From: Rhodosorus marinus
Taxonomy: Eukaryota > Rhodophyta > Stylonematophyceae > Stylonematales > Stylonemataceae
DNA length: 64,000 nt
Assembly: GCA_029953675.1 (NCBI GenBank)
Contig: JAMWBK010000013.1
Location: forward strand, 124,001-188,000
Reading direction: 5' to 3'
In this document: piece by piece, positions 1 through 12,320 of the stretch
Numbering within the stretch: the first letter of the stretch is position 1
Layout: every line of letters begins with the position of its first letter
Translations under genes and position numbers: made by a program
Notes under the pieces: generated by a model
What the model was told of the DNA's origin: nothing
Database searches by the model: none
The model's input: the letters and a program-made list of their open reading frames with translations, nothing else

Positions 1-1663
1 AGCTTTGTCCTCCTCCACTGGGCTCCTACAAGTAGGGCAGTTGGCATACTTGACCATCCACTTGTCCAAGCAGTTCTTGTGGTACACATGGTTGCAAGGA
101 AGCCTGCGTGAAGAACGAGAGATGAGTTAGACGTTCCTTGAGGGGGGACGCAGTAGCGACTGTGCTATAGCACAACACCTACCTCCTCACTAGTTCTCCA
201 GTCTCATACTCGCACAAGCAAACGGTGCACTGCTCATCACAGCTCTGAGCTTCCATTTCGCCCGGGGGGGCGTCGCCAGGGTAAGCGTACGCTGGCATAA
301 TCCTGTTGATCTCGCGCTTGCTTAGGCCCGGAGAGTTTCTGTTCGACGGCGCGTCGCTGCGTCCTCGGCGGATTCTGTACCAAGGTATGGCGAGGGCCAG
401 AACCACGACCGCGAAAGGAACAATAATAAGGATCGCCACCCGGTAGAAGGACGCGTCTACTTGATCACAGGACTGATTACTGGTACCTCCACAGGGAAAC
501 ATTTCAGCACCGACGTCTTGTATAGGGAAATCCATCATGTTGATCACGGATAATATCACCCTCTGTCCTTGATTCACTCGACCAAAGCCTTTCCTCCCGC
601 AGGACAAAAGCTCGGTGTCTTCGTTAAACCGATCTATCTGATTTTGACCCAACAGGTAAATCTCGTTGACCTGGGTTTGAATCCCTTGCGGGTTCTCACA
701 GTGTTCACCCTGAACCTTTCGCGTGGTGGTAAAGTAAGCACCACTCCCGCGCGTTGGGTAGGGGAGAGATCTGGATAAGAGAGTATAGCACTCCTCTCCA
801 TCCTCGAGTTGGCAGTCGACGTCGTAGCTAAAGTGCAACGTCTCATCCGTTTCTACCGTTAGCTCACTTCGGAACTTCAGATCGGTCATCCGAACGACCC
901 TCTCCTCGCAGAATCGACCAGCGAAGTACTCACTGTCGTTAGAGTTGCACTCGCAGACGCCTTCACTGGTGCAAGTGCCGCGTTCGGAGCAGACCCCCTG
1001 CAGTTCCTCTCCCCTGGGGCAAGGTTTGGACCCGGAGAGGAAGCCCACCTCCAAAGTCCCGGTGAGGTTCTCTTGGTCGTCCCTCTGCGGGTTCATGTTG
1101 TACAAATATATTGTCCATTCCTTCCCGCCCTCGAGGATAAGATACTGGTAAAACTTCTCTGTCCAAAATCCTTCCAAATCCTCTCTCAGAGGTGGATCAG
1201 CGGACTGAAACTTGGTAAACTGCAAATATTGTGTGCTGTCGTCCCGGATTGGCTCCGGTTCTTCGCTTCCGCGCTCTGTCGCCACAAGGTATGGCCTGGG
1301 TGCGAGGACGAACCGCGGTGATTGAATATCCGTTCGACGAAAATCAACTCGAACGTACTCAATTCCTTCTGCGGTGGCGTCGACGTTAAGTATCACCCGG
1401 GCCTCTTGTGGCTCAGAGGCGGAAGCGAAGAAACCGATGTTGACATTGAAATTTTCCGTTTCGTCGACAGCGCCAACCAAGTTCCCTAAATCCTGTTCCT
1501 GTTGAGCATGCGTATTGACTTCCTGCCTTTCGCTCACTAACTCCAGGCCCTTTTCATCCATCGCGACCCCCTCCACCAGCGCAACAAAAAGCACCATCAA
1601 TACAGCACAACGATTCCATCCTCCAAGCACAAGCCTCTTCTTCCCAGACGCTCCCACGACCAT
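1..1663 (-). CDS. Single-pass membrane RING-H2 protein with EGF-like ectodomain (3' end outside window)
   Basis: Probable membrane-anchored E3 ubiquitin ligase. Exons: complement(183..1663) and complement(1..103), with a 79-bp GT-AG intron; the gene runs off the window edge. The start is the ATG at 1663. Residues 1-34 form a signal peptide. A Cys-rich EGF-like stretch lies at about 215-252, and a membrane helix at about 408-428 is followed by Arg-rich anchor residues. The RING begins with the C479-x2-C482 pair, and the second exon supplies C497, H499, H502, C505, C516 and C519, which is the C3H2C3 (RING-H2) pattern. This topology (lumenal or extracellular N-terminus, cytosolic RING) resembles PA-TM-RING ligases, but no PA domain is visible; the rest of the ectodomain is unrecognised. 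A C/T-rich stretch on the plus strand (purine-rich on the coding strand) precedes the start. Confidence 0.82.
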
Positions 1664-3600
1664 CTTTCAAAACAACAACAAAACTAATAAAAAAAACAAC
1701 TTCTCCTCCTCCACCGCAGCTCTTCCCCCTCCCACAAAAACACCAAAAACCAAACTGTCCCAAATCCCTCCTCCCAACCCACAAGCCCCCTCCAGTCCTC
1801 CCTCCCCTCTATAAATTCCACAACCCTTCCTCCCTCCCTTATAAAACTCTCTAACCAAATCCAGCATATATATGATATGTTCGATCCTCGAACAAGACCC
1901 CCCCAACCCCCTCCCCTCACCCCACCCAAATTGACTGGCTACAAACAAAAAGACCAGTGATGGGTCCGTTTTCGAGGCACCCGCCCTACAAAGCATCTTA
2001 ACAACCTTTTCCATCTTCCAAGCCTTTTTCCCTTCAAGACTACTTCCTTTACAACATAAACAAGAAAATAACAAAAATACAATATACGTATATAAAAATC
2101 TATACCCCTCATATACAGTTTCCATATATTTTGTTTTTATTTATAAATAGCAGCATTTATTGGATCTTCTTGTACTGTGAATTACCCCTACTATCCTGTT
2201 CGAAGTTGTGCGAGAGAATAATAATAATAATACAATACACGGACACACAAACCCCCGCCCCCCTCAATCTCCGGACAGTAGCGTTATTGGGGTTTTTTGG
2301 TATAAATATTAGGCTTTGTGGGATGTTTTGTGGGAGGATAGATCCCTTTGATCTTTTTATTTTTTTGGGTTTCTGTTGGGTTCCATAGTTACTGCTTCTC
2401 CACAACGATATCATTATTCACCCCCCCCCTTTCCATATTATTGGCGATTTTCTTGCAAGATTTGAATAAATGGTACATTTTGCGGAGTTTTTGATATTTC
2501 TACGGGTTGTTATAACCCGGGTATAGAATTTTTGGATTTGCTTGGAGCCTGAGGTTTTCGGAACATGGGCTGTCTACGGAACTGTAAGCTGCAGATTTTA
2601 TTCATTATTTTAAAATTTTGGAGGCGTTTTGCATGGTATTTACATTGCGGATTGGCTGTAAGTACGATACGAGGGCACGAAATATTTTCGCATTCCTGTC
2701 CCATGCGTTAAAGTATACACTTTATGTTGAACAGTATTTATTGTGCAGCATAGCTTTTGCATAAATATTTAATAATAGAAGCCGTATCTACGGTATTTAT
2801 CTCCCTTTTCTCCGGCTGAGCAAAAACGCAAACCATATCCTAAATCTAATCCGTTCGGCTTCTAGAAGGTTCTTTATTTAGAGACAGGTTCTCACTTGGT
2901 TCCTCCATACTGAAACGTCCCCGGATGACGTTTGTCCTAATTCCAATTTCTTCTTAAATCGGCTTCAACTTTTGTCTCAGATTTAACTTCTTTTTCCTAA
3001 CTCTTCCTAGCACCCTTCGTCACCCTTTTCTTCCTACCGCTACCCCTGAGAGAGATGTCATAGTTACGGTATGTATAGTCTAGTAAGGCTAGCGTGCCAA
3101 ATCTTGTCACGATTCTCCACTTTAGCCATCACGCCATGCTATGTTTAGCCGTCCGACCGTGCCAGCCCATGCTACAGGTGAACTTGTCTCTATATGACGT
3201 GACAGATTATGACCCACACCTGCTAGTATTGGCCGCAAGTACGATAAAGGTGTTCAAGCATATGAACGCTTTACGGGTTTGTCACCCTCCTCTTTTTTTC
3301 GGAAAAGGTAGCAACTTTTCTCTGCGGAGAAATCCTTCCAAACTAAGCGAACCATGGTAGAAAATGAGTCATCAATCAATTTTGACGATTGTATAATTCA
3401 AAAATATTTTTAGTCAACAATCTCGCCTGATCGAGGCTCTTTGATTTTCACTTAAAATTGTGGCGGAGGGGTAGATGAGGAGCGAGGTGAGGCCCGGGGG
3501 TGCGGATGGCATTGGGGTTTCCGATTCAAAGCACTCGAAGAACCTTTAGGTTTGTGAGTTGTAGAATCTGGTCAGTTGTCAGGAATCGATACGGGCGTAC
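1664..3600. other. Intergenic, AT-rich, with pyrimidine tract
   Basis: The stretch from 1700 to 1850 is strongly C/T-rich on the plus strand, so purine-rich on the coding strand of the RING gene. The rest is AT-rich with short homopolymers. I see no convincing gene, RNA gene or repeat. Confidence 0.5.
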
Positions 3601-3611
3601 CGTTTGTGGTA

Positions 3612-4700
3612 TCAGTAAAGGAACCCTGAGAGCCCTGAAGTGACAATCCTCATGTTTCTGGAGTTCATGATTGGAAAAAGGGCATACCTTGGGTTATGGG
3701 TGAATGTCGAGGAGCTGGACTGAATGGCTGCGATATTGGTGGTATGCGCACTCCAGGTAAAGATCAATGGGACAACAGTGTCGAGGAGGATGTGCGACGT
3801 TTCCACCCGATGGACGTGGGGGTTGTCACGGGCTATTTTCGATGCATTTTCCGCCAATCTATTCCGGCATGAGATGCTTTGGGGATGCAAAGGTTCATTT
3901 GCATGTTGCAGCTCGAAAAATTTTGAAATTCGAGCGGGCGAGCTTCCTGGACGAAGAATTTCTTCTTCCAAAAACGAAGACACATGCAAGAAGGACGCAT
4001 TTTGGGGAGGGCTCGACTCCAGGATAGCGACACGAATCTGTGGGGATACGAAAGTATGTTCTGAAGTTTGGATATGCAATAGAGAGACCCCGAGACTAAT
4101 TGACTAGAAAAGAAGAAGGAAGAATATCCTCAAGGACGTTTTGTTGTAAAAGGCTGGTTACGGAAAGACAGCGTCGCGAAACTGGTTGGACTATCGAAAC
4201 CCGGATTGTTGCTTCGGGAACGGTAGATTCATTTCCTGGGAAATTTTCAGGATAGGCTTCCGTGTCTCTCAAGGTGATGATCTCTCCTGTTCCAATTTCC
4301 ACAGCGGAACTACCGTTCTCGCCGCGTCGGAGGAGGAATCTGGGCTTCGATGTTATATCCAGCTTGGTCTTGTGGCAATTTGTCATCCAGTGCTTACGAG
4401 CACAACCAAAAGTATTTGTAGTCTTTGGGTACGCTTACCTACTAGAGTAGGTAAGCATACCGTGCCAGCTCATGCGGCGTCTCATGGCCTCTTCTACCCG
4501 TGCGCTTTGGTCGCTCTTCACTTCCCACTTCCGGCTCTTCTTCTTCCTCGGTCCAAGTCTCTCTTGCCGTCAGAGCTTTGCTTTTCAGTTAAAATCCTTA
4601 ACAAATTCTCAGCTTGAGAAGCTGCACTTCTCTCACCCGCAACTTTTCGAATCAGTTCTTCCCGGTCCCCTGCATCTCCAGAACTCCCCAAAGTAATCAT
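3612..4700 (-). CDS. Unrecognised multi-exon gene candidate
   Basis: Three minus-strand open segments look protein-like but match no family I know. Segment 1 starts at the ATG at 4700 and runs to about 4510; it is charged and helix-like in one frame and continues acid-rich in another. Segment 2 is about 4386-4097. Segment 3, about 4094-3690, is over 130 codons and ends at a plausible donor near 3693. Splice joins are not fully resolved, and the plus strand is also open with an ATG at 3724 (127 codons), so strand assignment is uncertain. The 34-bp palindrome at 4428-4461 lies between segments 1 and 2 and contains donor-like sequence in both orientations. This could be a fast-evolving gene or a decaying one. 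Confidence 0.33.
4428..4461. repeat. 34-bp near-perfect palindrome
   Basis: The two 17-nt halves are reverse complements except at two symmetric positions. Each arm contains a GGTA(C/T)GCTTACC-type core. It sits inside the unrecognised gene candidate and could form a hairpin or a dyad binding site. Confidence 0.8.
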
Positions 4701-4701
4701 C

Positions 4702-6007
4702 TAACCTGCACATGCAGCATATTTTCCACTTGCCGTCTCTTCCGTAAAATCCGATCATTTTAGGACGTTGTGATTCAATTATGGCCCCGCGGAAGAAACC
4801 AAATCATCCCTATAGGGGACTTCATCGGGCGAGGTAATAGTCGGACCGTCCTGTCCCTTGGAAACCCTGACCCCCGCATTAAGTTCAATCAATATATTGC
4901 ACTCAGTCAATAAATAACCAATCAGCAGTCGATGCTCTTTCAATAAAATAGTAATCAAACAATATATTTGATATTGAATTATAGTATTTTATCCACGGAA
5001 TCGTCGTATTATTGGAAATATGATCGGAAAATCGGGTATATCTCTATTTTGTTAGGAAAAAGAAAAACTGCTTGTCAGCTCCGCCCCGGGATCATGCGGC
5101 TGAAGAGAATTGCCTTGAGGCATAGGACAAAAGCCTGAACACTATTTCACCTTCTCATACACGCTACTGATGGAGTTGGCACATACCAGCTACAGCCTCA
5201 CACACCCCCGGGCAGGTCCCCGGAAACGTACAGCCGTTTGCTGTTGTACGTGAGGCAGTCCTCGGGCATGATCGACAATGAGCGTGAGCTGGGCGCATGA
5301 GGTTTTCTGCTGAGATATATCAACGAGACCATCACGAGAAATTTCGGCATAAGCGGATTGTTGCTCATTGTGGAACGTAGGAATCTGAGGGCCTGAGCAC
5401 CAGGTAGAATGGTATATACACCATTCCTACCATAGTAGAACCTGGCTTCACCAAGCAAGATTAAAGTCTAGGTCCCAAGTAGCCATCACTGGGGCGCGTA
5501 TCTCATGATATTGTCGGACGGCAAGTGCGGACACCTGCTATTCAGATGTCCATCTACCCGGAATATGAGCGTCCGGCACCTCAGGGTAGAGACGTAGATG
5601 TTCCCTGCGCTGCTGGACCATGTTGGTTGCGCACACCGCTCCAAACGTATCTTATTCCTTACATCCAAGAGGCTTTCTCGCATAAGCTCCAGGGTTCACG
5701 TCGCTAGTGTAGAGAACCAAGTCAGTCTTGACTGATAAGTAGCGATCATGGGAACGATCATCGGCATGAGTAATGATCGCAGGAGCGATCTATTAGAAGG
5801 TCATATGCACGATCATCGGAGTACCTGACGACCATGGGTTCTGGGGACATGTCGATGGGAGATGTCCATTGTACAAATTGTCGTTTTGCACGCTGATGAT
5901 TACTACCTGAACGTTTCCACAAGCTTGTAATTACATATCGATTCGCGATGTGAGGTCAGATCCGTGAAGAGGCTGACGCATACTCCAACTAGTGCAACCC
6001 GAGGTGC
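4702..6007. other. Intergenic, no recognisable gene
   Basis: AT-rich to about 5050, then more balanced. Short open frames on the minus strand at 5198-5458 and 5486-5683 have no recognisable domain and are separated by stops. Several GATC-containing near-repeats cluster at 5745-5820. No RNA gene is seen. Confidence 0.4.
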
Positions 6008-6009
6008 GT

Positions 6010-6495
6010 CTGTTGAAGAGGCTTTTCCCAGCTAAGGGTAATCAGGGTGAACGTCGCCCAGGCCACCGTATCCTCTGACTACACAACCCTTGCCTTCCCT
6101 GTCTCAGGACAGAGATATGCCCTCCCCTGTTCAACCATGTCGGTAATCCAGCCGCACCAGATATTTTGTCACCTACGTCGAAGAAGTCTTTCTCCCCGGA
6201 CGATCTCCAGAGTAAATTCGGTCAGAAGCTAACGTACCCTCCGCCCAGCACAAAACCCGAAGATACAAATCCCCTGCGCTGCTTTAAAACCTTGGTGGGG
6301 CTCAGCGGGGATATTTTGTTGCTCTGTTGAAGAGGAATTTTCCCAGCTAAGAGTCAGAACGAAGGCTACCGCCCGTGTATCCTCCGACTACAAAGCCCTG
6401 GTCTTTTGTCCTATCTCAGGCTAGAGTACTCTCCCCGCTGCGTATTCATGTCGGCAATTCGGGCGGCACCATGTATACAGATTTTTTCTTATCGA
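6010..6495 (+). repeat. Diverged direct repeat, two copies, period 314 bp
   Basis: Copy 1 (about 6010-6180) and copy 2 (about 6324-6495) start with the same CTGTTGAAGAGG core. They then align over about 170 bp with many substitutions, sharing blocks such as TTTTCCCAGCTAAG, the GTATCCTC-GACTACA region, a CTCAGG-AGAG block and CATGTCGG. They look like two old copies of one element; no coding capacity or terminal repeats are evident. Confidence 0.7.
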
Positions 6496-6499
6496 GACT

Positions 6500-9400
6500 T
6501 GTCTCGTTTGGAGCGCAGTAGCGAGACCGATTACCCTCCCAGAGCCTAATGTATCCTCCCTCCGCTTTGCACATAGACTATCGCAATCTTATCACCATCT
6601 CATTTGCGCTTGAGATATGGTAGTAAAATGTCTGGGCTGCAGAGCCGAGTTCGGAACTTTACCACCCTTTGTAAGTTCGAGAAACTCACTTGGCGGGTGC
6701 GTGTCGCCACGCGACCCGAAAGCTCCGTTTCCGGTATATATGCCCTCTACCCTAGAATTCGCATCGGAGGCAGGGTACACGCGTCCTGCGTAAACGCCCA
6801 CGCGAAACGTTTCGTGCGACGGTGCGACATAATCCTTCTCGATTCCCGTTCAATTCCATCGGGGATCTTTGCAACAACTAAAATACAATTCCTTCATAGG
6901 GGGGGCCCCTCATGACGACATTCTTCGTCGAAACGAGCATGTTTCCACGACCACCGTGTGTGGTGCCTTCTAGTGCCATGTGATACCGGTGCCAGCCTCC
7001 ACGCGCGCCATCTCCGCCTCCCCCTCTCCGCTCCGCCCGCTGAAATGTGTACATGCATTTCCCCCGCCAGCGGACGTTGTCTTGACGAACCGCAAAAACA
7101 AAATCAACCCCTGCTGAAAAGATCCACCCGTTTAATCCAATCACATACCAAAATTAGAGATCTTTAAAAGATATTATGACGTATCTTCTAATATCTTTCC
7201 ATTTACTCCAATCGAAACGTATTATTCTGTTGCAAGAAATGTATTGGCCTTTAACACCGCCCCTTCGGATTCCAAAGGTAACTCCCTCTCCACGGCTTTC
7301 GAAAAGGAACCTTAAAATTCAACAAAAACATATCTTTCACGTTTCGTTGATATTTCATTCTTGGGCGGCTGATTCCTTCCTTTTTGGGAGGTCCGCAGTT
7401 TTCCCTTTCCTGAAAGCTTTCGCGTGCGGTCTACGTCATGATTGGCTATATTCATATCTATATTTAATAGAAGTACTTTTTTCCAAGATTCTTGCTCTGA
7501 GGCTCTTAGGCCCAAATAATCTATTGACAGCCAATAGAGGCGGAGTTGGAGGCGACAAGGAGAAAGACTCTTCATAAAATATTTATTTTTCGAGCATTCG
7601 TCAGATAGCGGGACCCGGAAAAAGAGACAAGTCAAATGGTTTAACGGTCAAAAAAAACTAACAATCAAGGGATACGAAAAACTGTAAATGCGAAACACCG
7701 CGTTTCCGTTTCGGCGATTCAGGTTTGCGGTGGTGGCTCAAGGGGCTTGACGGGGGGTTGTACTATCGATCACGATTGAAACGAAGGGACGAAGAGGATG
7801 GATGACCTGGGTCCAGATTGGTTGGGAGGTATCTTCTAATTTCTGAAGTGTATTTTTATTTATATGTTTCAGATATATCGGAAGTTTTGTTCATTTACCA
7901 TACCCCCCCTTATGTATATTGAGGAGGTTCTGATTGATATCTAGAACGCCAGAGAGTCCTTTAAAAAGAAATTGATTTTGTTTCTCGTCCGAGGGGTTTT
8001 GTGATTGGTTACTATTCACCAATAGTTTTCTGGTACTGTTCTCCTTAAGTAATTTATTTCGTTTTTTTGTTTTCGAACGAACGACCATCACTTGAAGGGT
8101 AAAAAATCTAAAGCTCGGGTTCCAGATCCGAAAAGAGAATTCTTAGGGGGTGTTCATATCACCTATGGAACCCTTTCGCTACCTATACTTTATTTCGATT
8201 TTCAATATTGTGGAAACCGGAGATACGTATCGGAGGGGGGTCTTTAATGAACTGATTTAGTTTTTCTTTTAAGGAACCCAAGATGCAGATTTAGTGCCAG
8301 TTGGTTGTTTGTGCGAACCACTTTTGACCCTCTGGACCCTATTTAATAGTAAATATTTGTAATTATTTGCTAAAACGGGTTGCGAAGGGACAATGAAGTT
8401 TCACCTAGGACCGCTTCTCCGCATAGGCCAGAACCTCTGACCAATCATAATACTTTCTAGTAGATATTTAATACTTGATTGTGATAATTTTACGAAGGGT
8501 CGTGAAAATATCATCAAGATTGAAGAAAATTCAAAGAAATAATAACAATTCCTGGTTAGATACTAAGGAGAAGCTTGGTACATTGCTAACACGCTATTCG
8601 ACGTTGGAACAAAAAGCATCCGCGCAAAATACTTGAACAGATATTTTCGAATAGATGAATCGTCCCCCTACCCCCGACCCCCCGCCCACCCTCCACACTA
8701 AAACACAACTATATTTTCTTACTCCAACACTAACCCCCTCAAGTGTTATCTTCGAAAACTCGTTCTTAATATACACCTACCCCTTTTCCACTTCCCGTTT
8801 TTCTGGAGTAGTCTACTCCCTCGCCCCTTCTCCTTTTTTCCTTGGCGCTTTTATCAAATTGATGAAGGGGGACAATTATTTCGTAAACCTACGTAATTCA
8901 AAACATATATCGAATATATCTTTTTATATATAACCTGGGCAGGGGTAAAGTCACTTTCCTTTTTTTAGACGATGTGGAGAATACCCATCCTCGATTAAGC
9001 CAACGATAATATTCGACCAGTACCATCCTATCATACTACCAGGGGAAGAAACAAAATAGTGACAATCCGACTTAGAATAAGAAAGGGGGCCATGTGCGAG
9101 TGGGGGGAGGAGGGGGAGGGGGGTAGGGGTAGTAGGGGTGGGTTTTGTTCTCAATTCACGAGATGTGCCTCTCTCCTGCCGCAAGTAGTTTTGATAGTAC
9201 TCATTTGCACTCTAAGAAAAACTAAAACAAACGAGTAAGAGGAACAATACATTCGACGCCTAGGAAAAAGCTCAATGCCAAATGTTAATTGATTTTTAGC
9301 ATGGGGTTATTTATTCCTTATATTGTTAAATTATATAATAAAAATAGAGGATTATGTATGAAAAATAGAATGATCTAAGGGGTATGATATTGGTTAATGG

Positions 9401-9897
9401 AGAAGAGAATGTGGGAAAGAAGCAGGGGTAGGTTGAGGGTGGATGAGAAGTTGGGGGGTCAAAAGGTGGTCAGGTCGTGATTTTGGTGACGATTTTTCGA
9501 GGTGAAGTAGGAAGTTACGAAAGTTGCTTTGATTGTTGGATTTTTTTTCAAAGGGTATATGGGTTATTGTGATGAATAGTAAAAGGAGTTTGGGGGAGGA
9601 GGAGGTTAGAGAGGAGGAGGGTTTGGGAGTTTGGGAGGCATTGCAGTAGAAGAGAGAGATAGGTTTGGGAGAGCGGGCGTCTGTGGGAAGGAGTTGTGAA
9701 GCGAAGGGAGGTTTTTTTTTGTTGGGGGGCGGCGGGGTGGATGAGCGTTTGAGGGATGGGGAGAGGAGATTTTTTTGTTAGAGGTCGTAAAGGGTGAAAG
9801 CTCTTGAGAGGATTGTCGGGTTTTTGTTCGGAGGGTTTGTTGGATGGGGAAGGAGGAATACGTTGGTGGAGTTGTGTAACACGTTGAGCCGGGCAGA
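6500..9897. other. Long gene-poor interval
   Basis: I see no recognisable coding exon, RNA gene or mobile-element hallmark. Composition alternates between balanced DNA (6.5-7.1 kb) and AT-rich DNA. The last 500 bp are strongly G/A-rich on the plus strand, upstream of the RWP-RK gene. Confidence 0.45.
9590..9760 (+). promoter_or_regulatory. Purine-rich tract upstream of the RWP-RK gene
   Basis: Dense GGAGGAGG- and GGGAG-type sequence on the coding strand, 140-310 bp before the ATG at 9898. It is one instance of a pattern seen before many genes in this window. A promoter or 5'-UTR role is inferred. Confidence 0.4.
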
Positions 9898-12320
9898 ATG
9901 AGCGAGAGTTACGTAACCAAGGGTTCGAATACGAGGGTGACTGACAAGGTCCACAAGAAGGAAAGTGTCAAAGGGAAGGAGAGTACCGGCTCGTTGGCTT
10001 GGGGAAACAGCAAGCCGAGCCATTCGCATGGAGTCAAGACAAAGTCGATTTCTTTCGATGACCTGGTAAGTTTTCTATTTCTGATCCTAACTCAAAGACT
10101 TGGAGAGTGAGACGAAGCGTTGGGGAGGGGGTTTACTGAGACTAGTGATGGGATGGTTGGGGGGGAGAGAGGGATTTGACGTTGGCTTTTTTGTTGGGCA
10201 AGGAGAGATAATATGGGTCGAAGTGTGCAGAGGGTGTTCTCAGCGGGGGATTTTAGGGGGGGGCGGAGAGGGGGTTGCCTGCTCTTTCGCTGTAGTTACA
10301 GACTTCTAACTGCTTGCTGTGCTCTCATGGTTAGGCGAAGCACTTTCACATGCCGATAAATGACGCGGCGAAGGAGCTTGGAATCTGTGCGACTGTTCTG
10401 AAGGAGCTGTGCAGGCGTAGGGGTATCCAGAGGTGGCCCCATAGAAAATTGAAGGCGCTGGACAGACTGATTGAGAAATATGAAAGGGAGCAAAGCAGCG
10501 CCCTTGACCAGAGCTTCTACCAGAACGAAATTGAGTCGCTTCGTCAGAAGAAGGAGTCGATTCTTCGCCACTACAAGCGGAGGTCACCTTCCGAAATGGG
10601 CGGGCACAACCCGGAGCAGCGGTACTCTTCACCAATGATGGTGCAGAAGAGCGGACCGCCTTACGGGATTGAGGCAGTACCCACTGGCACCGGAATGCCA
10701 CACCACCAGCCGTGTATGGGTGGTGCACATCCAGAGCACGGCATCTACGAGTACAACATGTACGAGCGCGGTGATCAGAAGTATCCCAGTGGTGGCTGGC
10801 ACTATGGACAGCCCCCAGGTCCGATGCAAGTGCGCCAGATGGACTACTACGCTACGACGTCAAACCAGACGCCTCATCACCCGCAGGTGATATCGGTTCC
10901 AGGGAACATGGGAGCTCAGCCGGCGAGGCCCAGGCACCCAAGCGGTCCGGCGTCAATGGAACACCACCACAGCAACAACCATTCCAGCTCTGTCTACGGC
11001 CCGCAGGGTCGCGAGGTGTATCAAGGAGCTGCTGGCGGCGGAAGTGGTCAGTACCTTCCGTACGGAGGACATTCCCACCCACCGCACGTGTACATGTACG
11101 GAGGCTCGGGACAGGCAGCTCCTGGTGCCGGATCTTATCAGTATCCATCTGGCCCGTACAACAGCTACGTTTATGAGGGAGAGCAAAATCCCTACTCCGG
11201 ATACAGTTATGCAAGGGCCGAACCAGCCTCTGGAGGGAAGGCAGTCGTTGGATCCGCGCACGAGCGGTCGCTGTCCTGGAAGGATCACCAGGAGGAAGCC
11301 GCTGCCGAAGTCGGAGATAACGGAGCCCGTCGGATTCATAAGCGAAGGGATAGCAAGAAGGGAGCTGCAGACAACCGACTTGCGCGCAAGAAGGCCGTGC
11401 CCGCGAGAACCACCACGATCGACAGCCGTAAGGCGATGACGATCGCTGCCGAGAAATCTGGTGCAGATGCGGTAGCCATTGTACCATCAGCTCCGACAGC
11501 TGCTCCGACAGTGGCAGCTGGCCACGGCCTGAACGAGGGAAACGATAGCAAGGCAAAGGTGGGTTCAAGGTTCGGGACGGATCCTGCGACTGAGAGGCAA
11601 CTTGCACCGATCAAAGCGGAGATTATGGATCTCAAAAACGCTAGCAAGGAGTCAAATCGAACGACGAGCAACGAATCCAATGCAACATCGGATGGCGGAG
11701 TTCCAACCCATGTTGAGGATCTGAAGCGCAAGGTCCAGGAGGAGGACGTCGATGAGTCCTCCATGGGAATGAAGGACGCGCCGACGATGAAGAAGGGCAA
11801 GTCAGTTGGCTCGGATCCCGCGTCACCCAGTCAGGCAGGCGAGGAATCCCGGGCTCTCGATGGGGCCGATGATGACAAGGCCGAAACTAGCGCGTTGTCT
11901 GGTCAAGCAGACTTTCATAAGCTTTTGGCATCGCTGCAAGTCACTATATGGACTCTCGACAAGAATATCAAGTGTACATCTCGGGACGGGCCGGAGGTGG
12001 TGGCGTTCCACGGTCACATCCCGAAGGTCGGCGACAACATCATCGAGCAGGTGGAGCGAAATTCCACGGAAGGTACTCAATGGAAGATGCTGGAGCCATA
12101 TATGCAAGCGCGATCGGGCAAGCGCGTAGAAAGAACGTTTTTGCACGACGGAAAGAAGTTTCTGCAAATCTTTAGCCCTGTAGGATCCGAGAGGTAAGCG
12201 TTGAGATGGCAACCGCTGTTCTCAGTTCCTAGTTTTTTTCTAACTCCCTTACTTTTTATCATCCTCAGGTCGATGCCAATGTTTACTACGAGTATCATGT
12301 GTGTGGAGATAGCTGGCTAG
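9898..12320 (+). CDS. RWP-RK domain protein with C-terminal PAS-like domain
   Basis: Putative nuclear DNA-binding regulator of the RWP-RK family, whose plant and algal members control nitrogen responses and gametogenesis. Exons: 9898..10065, 10335..12193 and 12269..12320 (692 aa). The intron 1 junction joins SISFDDL to AKHFHMPINDAAKELG, rebuilding the full RWP-RK motif: conserved TVLKELCRR-type helix, the WPHRK signature in place of RWPxRK, and the following KALDRLI helix (about residues 52-100). Residues about 110-310 are rich in Gly, Pro, Tyr, His and Ser and probably disordered. Lys/Arg clusters follow, which could act as nuclear signals. The last 120 residues have a PAS-like pattern (TIWTLD start, G-D-N and FLHDGKKFLQIFSP strands, then a final strand encoded by exon 3). 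No PB1 domain is seen, so this is not a typical NIN-like protein. Confidence 0.85.

Noticed and set aside
5198-5683. Two consecutive minus-strand frames of 86 and 65 codons
   Set aside because: Separated by stops, no recognisable domain, no splice sites that join them convincingly.
9910-9930. GGGTTCGAATACGAG resembling a tRNA T-arm
   Set aside because: Lies inside exon 1 of the RWP-RK gene, with no acceptor stem or anticodon arm around it. No convincing tRNA was found anywhere in the window.
10852-11607. 251-codon minus-strand open frame
   Set aside because: Antisense to the low-complexity centre of the RWP-RK protein.
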